Shown: positions 52,534 to 64,000 of the stretch, piece by piece | Layout of the letters: the number at the start of each line of letters is the position of its first letter | Numbering within the stretch: the stretch's first letter is position 1 | Assembly: GCA_947650365.1 (NCBI GenBank) | Contig: OX393552.1 | Location: 44,789,740 to 44,853,739, forward strand | Direction: 5' to 3' | DNA length: 64,000 nt | Source of the DNA: Chamaelirium japonicum | Taxonomy: Eukaryota; Streptophyta; Magnoliopsida; Liliales; Melanthiaceae | Program-made: the position numbers and the translations under genes | The notes under the pieces: model-generated | What the model saw: the letters and a program-made list of their open reading frames with translations, nothing else | Told to the model about the DNA's origin: nothing | The model's database searches: none

Positions 52534-55100
52534 TGTTGAGCGTCCATTTGGTGCTAATTATCCCTTCTTTATCATGCACATAGCGTCACTTTGCTACGTA
52601 AAACTTTCATACTACACGTAAACTGCATAAGTTTCTTTGCACCATGATATAGTAGACTCTCATACGAACCCAACGGCATATTGGTTCGTTCTCTTACACA
52701 TCATGCATGATAGTTATACTGTCTAATAATCCAAATTATTTCTTTCATCGATAATCGCATATTGGAAACTTATGGACGTCATTTCATATGTGATTTTCAG
52801 GGAATTGATCCGGTTATCGATGCATTCAGCTCAAGAGCGCTATGACCAAGCCGTGGATATTCTCACGGCGATCTGATGGAGACTGTACAGCTCGTTTGGA
52901 GGCCTGTCTGAAGAATAACGTTGGAAAACGGATAACTGCAATGATTCGGACGAGGGAAGACTGTAACAAGCCGCTGCAACGCAAGAATCGAACCAGAAGA
53001 TGACTACATAAATGCAAAGGAGCGATGATGGATTCGGATGATGGTAACCAAGTTTCCTATATGACCCCATTCGACCTGGACCCAGCCTAACCGATGCATT
53101 ACCCATGCATGCAGCCCTTAAAACCGGATCCCATAACAGACCCCTATTTTCTATCCAAAACCCAACCGTCCGATTGCTATCCTCCCATGCATGCTTGCAT
53201 GTGAGCCCATTGCACCCAACTCTCTTTTTCCCATCAAGGCATACCATCACAACCGTCCCTGCATCAGCATGCACCAAACCCATGCATGTGAACCCAGCAT
53301 CACCGAACTTCTATCTCTCTCTACCGTCTATCCCTCTCAGCCCAAAACCCAGCCGTCCGATGGCATGCATCCCTCCAAAACCGGATCCCATCAGAGTACC
53401 TCTCCCCCTCTCCTATTTTTCCTGCGAGCCCGATCTTCTCTCTAACCGGACGTCTCTCTTCCTCTCTACCGAACGTCTCGCTATCTCACTCCGGATTTCT
53501 CTCTCTAGAATCCCATGCAAACCGGATCCCATCAGAGCTCCGGACTCTTCTCTTTCTTTCATTGATTCTCTCTCTCTAAACTATCTCTCTTTCCTAAACC
53601 GCACCCCATCGAACGGCCAGCTCTCTTCCTTATTCTTTCCTCTCTCTTACCCGACCGAGACCCAACCGCCGAGCTCCTCTCTCTCGGATTCTCTCTCTTT
53701 CTCTCTCTCTCTCTCTTCCGTCTCTTTCTCTTCTTTCTATCTCTAAACCCGAACGCCAAGCCACTCAGGTCCGGACTTCTCTCTCTCTTTCCTTGATTTT
53801 CTCTCTCTATATCTCTCTTGATATCCCTCTCTATCTCTCTAAACTGAGAAACCCAGCCATGCACGTCCCCTCTCGGGCTATCACCTCATACGTCCGGATC
53901 TCTCTCTATATAATACCCCAACCGACGAACCGAGATGGGCGGCCATCTAACCACATACCCGAACCTATCATCATCTCCATCTTCATTACCCTCGGAACTT
54001 AGGACCGATCCGAAGAACCTCTGCCATCTACCACCGAATACAAACCATCATCTTCCACATCCACCGGCCACCACCTTCCACCTACGACTAAACCCTAGCT
54101 CTCACCACCGTACACCTTCCACCATCACCCTCTTCACCATCTCGAAGCTCTCACGACCATACACTACCATCGTTCATCTACAACCCGTACCATCTTCGCC
54201 GACTACGCCATCTTCTCCGACTACGCCACGTTGCCATCGTCGAAGACGCCCATCATCAAGAAGCCGCACGTCGCCATCCTCGCCGGGTTCGTCATCTTCG
54301 AAGAAGCATCCGTCATCAGCGCACGCATGGCCATGCGAGGCTAACCACCCTATTCTAAGACCTGGATGAAGCCCTGTAGTCAGATCTAAACTCTGTTTTT
54401 ATATGTTATTTCCATATTTCCGTTCGTTCAAATAAAATAATGTGATCTTATTTATCTTATGAAAACTTGATAGGAATTGCATACAGTAAGTCCGACTTAT
54501 TCTCTGTATTATCAGGGTTTTACAGAAGTCGATTTAATAGTTTTATTCTTCGTTATTACAGAAAGTTTTACGGGGAATTATTACATAGTCTTGGCTTTTG
54601 TTATCACTACGAATTTTACGGAGAATTACTCCATCTTATTCCTATGAAGCGAGAAAGATCGCTACATTAGTTCATCATAATTGTGCTTATTATTGAATAC
54701 CTTCCGCAAGGATAGATTGACTTCGAATCTCCGTGAGAATCCTGAAAATCATATAAAAATACAGTTTAGATTGCTACTTGTGCGGATTCTAGGGCTTAGA
54801 ATATCGCATCCATATCTGAACTTCCACACTGCACCGCATTACCTTAATTAGTTAATCTGCATGCTTTAATCTTGATTAGTTTACTTTTTCATAATCTCAT
54901 AGAACCAAATCAACAACATTGCTCATTAAGTAACTTAGGTAGATAGATTAATAACCTTAGATTAGATAGTTCCATCATTAGCAATCCCTGTGGGATCGAC
55001 CTCGTAATACGTACCGCTCCTACAAAGCGATTCGTACACTTGCGAGTTATAATTTAGATCAAATTAACCCCTCAATTTAGGATTAGTTTAGATCGCATCA
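52534..55100 (+). repeat. 3' LTR of the 8.6-kb element (2567 bp)
   Basis: Partner of 46503-49067; ends GATCGCATCA followed by the TSD GCTTG. Confidence 0.9.
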
Positions 55101-55105
55101 GCTTG

Positions 55106-55922
55106 TCGTGCCTCGTGAAGCCTTAGGTCTTCAAGCGTTGAAGCTCCTCTTTGCAGAGCCTCTTTGTCTTCAGCTTTCGGACACTTGATGCCTTCCCCTA
55201 CCCCTTTTATTTATAGGCGAAGGGGGGAGGTTGGGAGAGATATGGCTGAAATCGTTTTGTTTCATTCAATATCTCCTCCCATAACCATCAAGATATGGTT
55301 ACCTTATTTGGGGGAACAAACCTTGATTTGTTTCTCTATTTTGTGGGGATGGTTATGGGCATGACGTGACTTGATCTTTGAAGATTGAGTTGTCATCTTT
55401 GCACTTTCGGATTGCATGGTGACACAACATCATCTTGTCCGTCGGATCAAGGGATCGTTGTGGATCTATGGTTGTTTAGACATCCACGCCACCTCCCCCC
55501 CGCATCGAGGCGGTTAGGGTTTTTTTTCTTTTCTTTTCTTTTCTTTTTCTTTTTCTTTTCTTTTTCTCTTTTTTTTTCTTCTTTCCTTCATGACCGGCCA
55601 CACCTCCTCATGGGGAGGGGCACAGTTTTCAAAAAAAGGGGGGGCCGGTGGGCCCCTTTTTGAGCTTGAGTTTCGGGTCCGATGGGGCCCGTTTGCTTCG
55701 AGTCTGATCCATTTTATTTACGGGCCATTGTGTGCAGGCCGAGTTCGCATGCGGGCTGTTATATGCGGGCCGAGTTCGCAGGTGGGCCGTTGTGTACTGG
55801 TCGCCAGGTTTCGCATACGGGCCGTTGTGTATGGGCCAGGTTTCGCGTGCAGGCCGTTGTGTGCGGGCCAATTTTATGTGCGCGGGTCGGGTTCGACCCG
55901 TGGGCTACTTTCGGTGCCCATA
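55106..55922 (-). repeat. Tat LTR piece of unit R2, after the insertion
   Basis: TCGTGCCTCGTGAAGCC to GGTGCCCATA, colinear with 42626-43441; the final CACA is changed to CATA. Followed by GTTACCACAACC. Confidence 0.88.
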
Positions 55923-58043
55923 GTTACCACAACCGAGGTGGGACTAATAGAATACTAACACACTATATCTAATACCCCCCGTCAAACTGATGTAAGGTAT
56001 AAACCGACATCAGTTTGCTTAATAAAAGGAAGGAGAAACAAAGAAAAAAATGAAAAAATTACATCAAATAACCCCTTTTTTTATGCTATAAAGTAAAGGT
56101 AGTGCCAGGACGACCTGCAAGCAAGTCGTCCTGGAAACTCGATTGACCTGCAAGCAGGACAACCGGGGGAACCCGACCAACCTGTAAGCAGGTCAACCGG
56201 GAGAATTGGCAATGATCACTAAGGATCGGAGCGGAGGAAGCCGAAGGTGATAGAAGCCGGCAATAAAGGAGACCGAAAAGAGAGAGATCGGCGAAGAAAA
56301 GTTATGAATGCGTGAGACCTCATAGGAGGCAAGCACCCGGCCGAAGCAAGTACTTGACACCTCTTAGAAGATCTCAATCATCACAGACAAAGAAGAAGGA
56401 GAGAATGCAGAGTCGTAGCTCTGATAGGGTCACATGACCAAGGAAAGGAAGAGGATCCGAAAGCCGGCGCAAGAATGACCGAAACGAGAGTTGATCCAAA
56501 AGCAGGCACAAGACAAGTGTGACCCGAACAAAAGAGGATCCAAAAGCCGGAATAAAACAAGTGTGACCGGAACTAGAGAGGATCAAAAGCCGGTACAAGA
56601 CAAGTGCGATCGGAACGAGAAAGGATCCAAAAGCCGACACAAAACAAGTGTGACCGGAACTATAGAGGATCAAAAGAAACCGACACAAGACAAGTGTGAC
56701 CGGAATGAGAAAGGATCCAAAAGCCGATACAAAACAAGTGTGACCGGAACTAGAGAGGATCAAAAGAAATCGACACAAGACAAGTGTGACCGGAACGAGA
56801 GAGGATCCAAAATCCAGCACAAAACAAGTGTGAACGGAACTAGAGAGGATCAAAAAGCCGGCTCAAAACAAGTGTGACCAGAACTAGAGAGGATCAAAGG
56901 GTGCAAGGCGGATCGTTAAGGCGCAGAGCATAAAAATACCAAGGTGCAAGGGCACAGAGCGAGGCGATGGGGCAGGCGAATCGACAAAGCGCAATGGCAT
57001 AGGGTGCAAGGCGGGCTGACAAAGCTCAAGGCGTAGCGGACGGCGGGCGCGGGACGCCAAGGCGGCCGGATCAAACGGCTTAGGGCTCTGACAGCCAGCA
57101 AGACCGATGGGTGCGGGCTGGAACCGAAGGAGGAGCGGCAGCTCGAGTGTAGGGCCGCAGAGAGAGCGCAACAGATCAAAGCGCAAGGCGAAAATGCGAA
57201 GAGCCGGCCAGGTACGGAAGGGCCGGATCGGGTGGCGAGATGCTATGAGCACAGGATCCGAGCGGTGCAAGGGGCCAGGTACGGAAGGGCCGGATCGGGT
57301 GGCGAGATGCTATGAGCACAGGATCCGGGCGGCGCAAAGGGCCAGGCGAAAGAGGGTCGGATCGGGTACAGAGGGCAGTGTCGGATCAGGTGCAGAGGGC
57401 CGTGTCGGGTCGGATGCAGCAAGTCACAAAGCACAGCCGTCCAATGCAGGATGGATGACTGTGATCATTTATATAGAGAGAGAACACGACCGTACGGCAC
57501 AGTCACGGGCTCAAAGGGAATCACTGGGTCGGATCTGGTGTAGAGCCGTCCGATGCAAATCGGATGGCTCTGATCAGCTATAAAGAGAGTGAAGGAATAA
57601 AAGATAGGGCAAGGGACGGCTTTGATTCGAATGAGAGATTATCAGATGAGAAAGAGAGAGAGAGAGAGAGGAGATTAGGAAAGAGAGAACAATTGAAAGA
57701 GAGACAAGAGGGAAAACCGGCAGAGAGCGAGAGATCCGGAGACGGGAGAGATCCGTAGATCCGACCGGTACGGACGTAGGGCCAGCGGGCACGACGAGTC
57801 CGGTGGGCGCGGCAGATCCGGCCGGCGCTGGGCCGGCGCGGGCGAAGGGCCGGCGAGGGGTCTTCAGGCGAGTCGGCGGGCGTGACAGATCCGGCGAGCG
57901 CGACGGATCCGACAGGCGCAACAAATCCGGCGAGCGCGGCGGATCCGGCGGGTGCAGAGCCGGCACGGGCAGGCTGGCGGCGGATCCGGCGGGCGCAGGG
58001 ATGGCACGGGCGGGCACGGCGGGCGCAGGGCCGACACGGGCGC
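55923..58043 (-). mobile_element. Outer-element 3' LTR end and interior, R2 copy
   Basis: Copy of 43442-45555: LTR end to 55974, PPT, 43-bp array 56493-56898, GC-rich part, AG-rich part. No coding capacity. Confidence 0.8.
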
Positions 58044-58180
58044 AGCTCCTTGTATTATCTCATTAATCACACATTCACATTACATAAGACTACCTCTCTT
58101 TATATAGAGAGAGAACGCACACCATTACGTTACCACAACCGAGGTGGGACAAATAGAATACTAACACACTACATCTAATA
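58044..58180 (-). repeat. Outer-element truncated 5' LTR, R2 copy
   Basis: AGCTCCTTGTATTATCTC to CATCTAATA, followed by TCTAG. Contains the intact GTTACCACAACC site. Confidence 0.8.
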
Positions 58181-58185
58181 TCTAG

Positions 58186-58897
58186 TTGAATAGTATTGCT
58201 CCTACTTACCTGGCATCGACTCTTTAAGATCTTGATCAAAGAGGGCCAAGGAAAGGAGGGGCCTAGTCTCATTGAAAACAATCCATCGTAAGCCACCACT
58301 CACCTAAACCGATCCAAATTTTGGGTTTGGGTCGGGTCAATTAGGAAATAATCCACAATCAACTCTGACTGCATGTGCAATATCCAGCCTAGTGATGCAA
58401 AGATAGACAAGCTGACCAACTATCTTCCGGTACGTGGTATGATCTGATAGGGGCTCACCATCAGTAGGGCGGAGCTTCACATGAAACTCAAGAGGAGTGT
58501 CAACTGTCCGACAATCAGAAAGAGCAGCACGACCCAGGATGTTAGCCGTGTACTTCTGCTGAGAAAGTAGAATCCCCTGAACACCCCTAACAACCTCCAG
58601 GACAAGAAAGTAGCGCAGGGGACCAAGGTCTTTTATCTGAAACTGACTCTGAAGATGCTGCTGAAGAGAGGCTATGGCACCAGAGTCGTCACTAATAAAG
58701 ATCATGTCATCAACATATAGAAGGATGATCGCCCTGCCTTGGGGGGAAGTCCGCACAAACATAGAGTGATCCTGGAAGCTCTCCACAAAGCCATGGGTAT
58801 TGGGTGGTGTTATTTGCGATGCTCAATAAGGACCCCCCCAAATTGATACAACACCTATACTTGATGCACACCTATACTCGATACAGCACCTATAGTC
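58186..58897 (-). pseudogene. Copia RT fragment, R2 copy
   Basis: Frame 58786-58337 (149 codons) with YVDDMIFISDD, QFQIKDLGPLRYF, GILLSQQKYTANIL and DTPLEFHVKLRP. No deletion, unlike R1. Ends at the R2/R3 junction in CACCTATA. Confidence 0.85.
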
Positions 58898-59852
58898 GTC
58901 GGGGTGACGACGACTCCGGGTCTTCTTCTCCGGGCTTTCTTCTTCGTGCGAGGAGTCGAAGGTTGATCTTCGAGTGCAAGGTTTTCACATTGATGAGGAC
59001 TTGATGGGCTAAGTGTTCCCGTAGGACGCGCTTGCCGTGCCTCGTGAAGCCTTCGGTCTTCAAGCGTTGAAGCTCCTCTTTGCAGAGCCTCTTTGTCTTC
59101 AGCTTTCGGACCCTTGATGCCTTCCCCTACCCCTTTTATTTATAGGCGAAGGGGGGAGGTTGGGAGAGATATGGCTGAAATCGTTTTGTTTCATTCAATA
59201 TCTTCTCCCATAACCATCAAGATATGGTTACCTTATTTGGGGGAACCAACCTTGATTTGTTTCTCTATTTTGTGGGGATGGTTATGGGCATGACGTGACT
59301 TGATCTTTGAAGATTGAGTTGTCATCTTTGCACTTTCGGATTGCATGGTGACACAACATCATCTTGTCCGTCGGATCGAGGGATCGTTGTGGATCTATGG
59401 TTGTTTAGACGTCCACGCCACCTCCCCCCCGCATCGAGGCGGTTAGGGTTTTTTTTCTTTTCTTTTCTTTTCTTTTTCTTTTTCTTTTCTTTTTCTCTTT
59501 TTTTTTTCTTCTTTCCTTCATGACCGGCCACACCTCTTCATGGGGAGGGGCACAGTTTTCAAAAAAAGGGGGGGCCGGTGGGCCCCTTTTTGAGCTTGAG
59601 TTTCGGGTCCGATGGGGCCCGTTTGCTTCGAGTCTGATCCATTTTATTTACGGGCCATTGTGTGCAGGCCGAGTTCGCATGCGGGCTGTTATATGCGGGC
59701 CGAGTTTGCAGGTGGGCCGTTGTGTACTGGTCGCCAGGTTTCGCATACGGGCCGTTGTGTATGGGCCAGGTTTCGCATGCAGGCCGTTGTGTGCGGGCCA
59801 ATTTTATGTGCGCGGGTCGGGTTCGACCCGTGGGCTAATTTCGGTGCCCACA

Positions 59853-61950
59853 GTTACCACAACCGAGGTGGGACTAATAGAATACTAACACACTACATCT
59901 AATACCCCCCGTCAAACTGATGTAAGGTATAAACCGACATCAGTTTGCTTAATAAGAGGAAGGAGAAAGAAAGAAAAAAAAAGAAAAAATTACATCAAAT
60001 AACCCCTTTTTTATGCTATAAAGTAAAGGTAGTGCCAGGACGACCTGCAAGCAAGTCGTCCTGGAAACCCGATTGACCTGCTAGCAGGACAACCGGGGGA
60101 ACCCGACCAACCTGTAAGCAGGTCAATCGGGAGAATTGGCAATGATCACTAAGGATCGTAGCGGAGGAAGCCGAAGGTGATAGAAGCTGGCAATAAAGGA
60201 GGCCGAAAAGAGAGAGATCGGCGAAGAAAAGTTATGAATGCGTGAGACCTCATAGGAGGCAAGCACCCGGCCGAAGCAAGTACTTGACACCTCTTAGAAG
60301 ATCTCAATCATCACAGACAAAGAAGAAGGAGAGAATGCAGAGTCGTAGCTCTGATAGGGTCACATGACCAAGGAAAGGAAGTGGATCTGAAAGCCGGCGC
60401 AAGAATGACCGGAACGAGAGTTGATCCAAAAGCAGGCACAAGACAAGTGTGACTCGAACAAGAGAGGATCCAAAAGCCGGCACAAAACAAGTGTGACCGG
60501 AACTAGAGAGGATCAAAAGCCGGTACAAGACTAGTGCGATCGGAACGAGAAAGGATCCAAAAGCCGACACAAAACAAGTATGACCGGAACTATAGAGGAT
60601 CAAAAGAAACCGACACAAGACAAGTGTGACCGGAATGAGAAAGGATCCAAAAGCCGATACAAAACAAGTGTGACCGGAACTAGAGAGGATCAAAAGAAAT
60701 CGGCACAAGACAAGTGTGACCGGAACGAGAGAGGATCCAAAATCCAGCACAAAATAAGTGTGAACGGAACTAGAGAGGATCAAAAAGCCGGCTCAAAACA
60801 AGTGTGACCAGAACTAGAGAGGATCAAAGGGTGCAAGACGGATCGGTAGGGCGCAGAGTATAAAAATACCAAGGTGCAAGGGCACAGAGCGAGGCAATGG
60901 GGCAGGCGAATCGACAAAGCGCAATGGCATAGGGTGCAAGGCGGGCTGACAAAGCTCAAGGCGTAGCAGACGGCGGGCGCGGGACGCCAAGGCTGCCGGA
61001 TCAAATGGCTTAGGGCTCCGACAGCCAGCAAGACCGATGGGTGCGGGCTGGAACCGAAGGAGGAGCGGCACCTCGAGCGCAAAGCCGCAGAGAGAGCACA
61101 ACAGATCAAAGCGCAAGGCAAAAATGCGAAGAGCCGGCCAGGTACGGAAGGGCCGGATCGGGTGGCGAGATGCTATGAGCACAGGATCCGGGCGGTGCAA
61201 GGGGCCAGGTACGGAAGGGCCGGATCGGGTGGCGAGATGCTATGAGCACAGGATCCGGGCGGCGCAAAGGGCCAGGCGAAAGAGGGTCGGATCGGGTACA
61301 GAGGGCCGTGTCGGATCAGGTGCAAAGGGTCGTGTCGGGTCGGATGCAGCAAGTCGCAAAGCACAGCCGTCCAATGCAGGATGGATGGCTGTGATCATTT
61401 ATATAGAGAGAGAACACGACCGCACGGCGCAGTCACAGGCTCAAAGGGAATCATTGGGTCGGATCTGGTGTAGAGTCGTCCGATGCAAATCGGATGGCTC
61501 TGATCAGCTATAGAGAGAGTGAAGGAATAAAAGATAGGGCAAGGGACGGCTATGATTCGAATGAGAGATTATCAGATGAGAGAGAGAGAGAGAGGAGATT
61601 AGGAAAGAGAGAACAATTGAGAGAGAGACAAGAGGGAAAACCGGCAGAGAGTGAGAGATCCGGAGACAGGAGAGATCCGGAGATCCGACCGGTACGGACG
61701 CAGGGCCGACGGGCACGGCGAGTCCGGTGGGCGCGGCAGATCCGGCCGGCGTTGGGCCGGCGCGGGGTCTTCAGGCGGGTCGGCGGGCGTGACAGATCCG
61801 GCGAGCGCGACGGATCCGACGGGCGCAACAAATCCGGCGAGCGCGGCAGATTCGGCGAGTGCAGGGCCGGCACGGGCAGGCTGGCGGCGGATCCGGCGGG
61901 CGCAGGGACGGCACGGGCGGGCACGGCGGGCGCAGGGCCGGCACGGGCGC
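59853..61950 (-). mobile_element. Outer-element 3' LTR end and interior, R3 copy
   Basis: As in R1 and R2; 43-bp array at 60423-60828, GC-rich part at about 61040-61420 and 61690-61945. Confidence 0.8.
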
Positions 61951-62087
61951 AGCTCCTTGTATTATCTCATTAATCACACATTCACATTACATAAGACTAC
62001 CTCTCTTTATATAGAGACAGAACGCACACCATTACGTTACCACAACCGAGGTGGGACTAATAGAATACTAACACACTACATCTAATA
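61951..62087 (-). repeat. Outer-element truncated 5' LTR, R3 copy (right boundary)
   Basis: Ends CATCTAATA at 62087. The next five bases TCTAG pair with the left TSD at 14959-14963. Confidence 0.8.
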
Positions 62088-62092
62088 TCTAG

Positions 62093-62770
62093 TTGAATAG
62101 TATTGCTCCTACTTACCTGGCGTCGACTCTTTAAGATCTTGATCAAAGAGGGCCAAGGAAAGGAGGGGCCTAGTCTCATTGAAAACAATCCATCGTAAGC
62201 CACCGCTCACCTAAACCGATCCAAATTTTGGGTTTGGGTCGGGTCGATTAGGAAATAATCCACAATCAACTCTAACTACATGTGCAATATCCAGCCTAGT
62301 GATGCAAAGATAGACAAGCTGACCAACTATCTTCCGGTACGTGGTATGATCTGATAGGGGCTCACCATCAGTAGGGCGGAGCTTCACATGAAACTCAAGA
62401 GGAGTGTCAACTGTCCGGCAATCAGAAAGAGCAGCATGACCCAGGATGTTAGCCGTGTACTTCTGCTGAGAAAGTAGAATCCCCCGAACACCCCTAACAA
62501 CCTCCAGGACAAGAAAGTTGCGCAGGGGACCAAGGTCTTTTATCTGAAACTGACTCTGAAGATGCTGCTTAAGAGAGGCTATGGCACCAGAGTCGTCACT
62601 AATAAAGATCATGTCATCAACATATAGAAGGATGATGGCCCTGCCTTGGGGGGAAGTCCGCATAAACATAGAGTGATCCTGGAAGCTCTCCACAAAGCCA
62701 TGGGTATTGGGTGGTGTTATTTGCGATGCTCAATAAGGACCCCCCAAATTGATACAGCACCTATACTCGA
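62093..62770 (-). pseudogene. Copia RT fragment, R3 copy
   Basis: Frame 62693-62211 (160 codons) with YVDDMIFISDD and the same motifs as the other copies. It is the direct counterpart of 12240-12900, since both continue into the TIR element. Confidence 0.87.
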
Positions 62771-62777
62771 TGCAGTG

Positions 62778-63436
62778 ATTTGATAGGGGCACCCTTTTAA
62801 TGAGGGCACCCCATTATATTATCCTTTGCTCCTTTCTGCTTCGGTTCACCGTCGCCCTCCTCTTTTTTTCTTCCTCCCCCTCTTACCCCCTTTATTTGTC
62901 GTTGTCGTATCTGCCCTCCTTTTCTTTTCCTCCTCCTCCTCCCCCCTCTATCCTCTTCCTCCCTTTCTTCCTCCTCCTTTCTCTTTGATGTAACCCTATC
63001 CCGCTGGAGATATGTTGATTGCAATCAGCTGACATGGTATGGACTGTTTGGTGGTTATCCACTAAACAATTCCATGCCATGTCAACTGGTTGCGATTAAC
63101 GATAGTGGGGTTCGGTAGCCACCGCTATGGTGTGGAACTATTCAGTGGATAGCTACCGAATAGTTCTGCACTGTCGGTTGATTGCGACTAGCATGTTTTC
63201 GAGAACCGAGGTTAGGTTTTTGGTGGAGAAGATGGAGTAGACGAGAGGAGAGATGAGGAAGAATAAGGAAGGTGAGGAAGAGGTGGTCGGTTGTAAGGGA
63301 CCAGCTGAGGCAGCAATGGGGTGCATGTATGGGACCGGCGGCGGAGGCGGTGGTACCCTTATCAAAAGGCCTAGGAGGCCTTGGGGACACATCAAACATC
63401 TTTTTTTTTTGCTAAGTTGGGTGCCCTTATCAATTT
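62778..63436. mobile_element. TIR DNA transposon, long form (659 bp)
   Basis: ATTTGATAGGGGCACCC to GGGTGCCCTTATCAATTT, inverted ends as in the 140-bp copy. The interior has pyrimidine-rich sequence, a long imperfect hairpin at 63014-63106 and a second one around 63140-63175. No transposase frame, so non-autonomous. Confidence 0.7.
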
Positions 63437-63600
63437 GTGCGGTGCAAATAACAACCACCTCTTAATATTTGTTTCAGCATTCGGCACAAGTACGTTTCAA
63501 CTTAATTTTTTTCATGGATCATGACAAATAAATTGGCCAAGAGTGGTATTATTTCTCATAATCTGTTTTGGCTTTCTGTTATTTTCCTTCACATGGGAAT
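63437..63600. repeat. Shared flank, paralogue of 13061-13230
   Basis: GTGCGGTGCAAATAACAACC, TTTGTTTCAGCATTCGGCAC and TCATAATCTGTTTTGGCTTT occur in the same order; divergence starts at GGGAATGATGA. Confidence 0.8.
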
Positions 63601-63659
63601 GATGAAGAGGCCACAGCTTCTTCAAAGCGGAACCGCATGATACATCTGAATTTGGTACA

Positions 63660-64000
63660 TAACTTGGTATGGTAGGGAAGGGGCAGAGAGGTCCACAGAT
63701 GACACTGCACTTTGGTCCAATTTAAGGACATACTGCGAGGTGCTCGAGATTGAAGCTCGCATTATCCTTGTTGGGTTGCAAGCCCTCTGCAAACTTGATG
63801 CCTCCACGGTGTCTATGAAAGGCGAATCGACATCCTGTCGGATGGAGATATCTCTCCACCATGGTGGATACAGAACATCGTATCTGACTGCATGATTATC
63901 TCTCGTTCTTTCTCGATGTGCCGATTTTCTCATGTCAATAGGGACCAGACAGTTGTGTTGATGCCTTAGCTAAGTTTGCGCTCAGGGAGAGGATCGATTT
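63660..64000 (+). pseudogene. LINE RNase H domain fragment, cut by the window end
   Basis: Plus-strand reading in shifting frames gives EIEARIILVGLQAL (the Glu helix of RNase H), DILSDGD, PPWWIQNIVSDCMIISRSF and CRFSHVNRDQ, then VDALAKFALRERID. That is the C-terminal RNase H typical of plant LINE ORF2 proteins (..FSHV.RDQN..ADALAKFA). At least two frame changes are visible. Confidence 0.72.

Larger units (their letters stand above)
46503..55100 (+). mobile_element. Non-autonomous LTR retrotransposon, 8.6 kb, with one 523-aa ORF
   Basis: TGTTGAGCGTC to GATCGCATCA, with TSD GCTTG at 46498-46502 and 55101-55105. The uninterrupted site GCGCTTGCCGTGCC in R3 (59027 region) confirms the insertion. 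LTRs are 2565 and 2567 bp and differ at few scattered positions, so the insertion is recent. The PBS is at 49073 and the PPT at 52521. The interior of 3466 bases carries one AT-rich ORF and no protease, RT, RNase H or integrase motif. It depends on another element for transposition. Confidence 0.9.
46366..58897. repeat. Tandem unit R2 (3.9 kb plus an 8.6-kb insertion)
   Basis: Same order as R1. Its Tat LTR piece (46366-46502 and 55106-55922) is split by the LTR element at 46503-55100. The rest covers 55923-58897. Confidence 0.9.
58898..62770. repeat. Tandem unit R3 (3.9 kb)
   Basis: Tat LTR piece 58898-59852, outer-element parts 59853-62087, copia RT fragment to about 62770. It has no second LTR junction at its right end; instead the sequence runs on into the TIR transposon, so this copy holds the original right flank. 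Confidence 0.9.

Overview
This is nuclear DNA from a flowering plant. The evidence is spliced exons with GT..AG introns, plant LTR retrotransposons of several lineages (Ty3/gypsy including a Tat-type element, Ty1/copia), plant-type LINEs, a plant mobile domain (PMD) sequence and copies of a plant GDP-mannose pyrophosphorylase (GMPP). The repeat mix would suit a monocot, but nothing here proves a clade. All calls come from reading the sequence; no alignment or search was run.

Layout. 1-2320: two tandem-repeat fields (about 99-bp and 200-bp periods). 2340-4813: minus-strand Ty3/gypsy remnant with its 5' LTR, primer-binding site and broken gag. 5539-9576: the only host-like gene, a five-exon tandem ubiquitin-like-domain (UBL) gene. 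Exons 2-5 are tandem copies of one phase-0 double-UBL exon; exon 3 carries an in-frame TAG and exon 5 a 1-base deletion. 9600-14963: fragments of GMPP (three), UBL, a copia reverse transcriptase (RT) and small DNA transposons.

14964-62087 is one nested insertion complex of about 47 kb. A paralogous empty site at about 12226-12240 shows where it entered. The outer element has 179-bp LTRs and a TCTAG target-site duplication (TSD). Its 3' LTR was entered by a Tat-type gypsy element (15096-43441, TSD GTTAC), which carries a decayed PMD gene in antisense between pol and the 3' LTR. The Tat 5' LTR was in turn entered by a 10.6-kb copia element (28250-38883, TSD TTTGG; it holds a 776-bp solo LTR) and by a 3-kb LINE that has ORF1 but no ORF2 (39166-42184). 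A 3.9-kb segment running from inside the Tat LTR into the right flank is present three times in tandem (42486-46365, 46366-58897, 58898-62770). The middle copy was later hit by an 8.6-kb LTR element (46503-55100, TSD GCTTG) that encodes one unrecognised 523-aa protein and no pol.

From 62093 the interrupted paralogous block resumes: copia RT fragment, a terminal-inverted-repeat (TIR) transposon, and shared flank to about 63600. The window ends in the RNase H domain of another LINE. Most retroelement ORFs carry stops or frameshifts, several at CGA-to-TGA positions as expected after cytosine methylation. The intact long ORFs are the LINE ORF1 (869 aa) and the 523-aa ORF.
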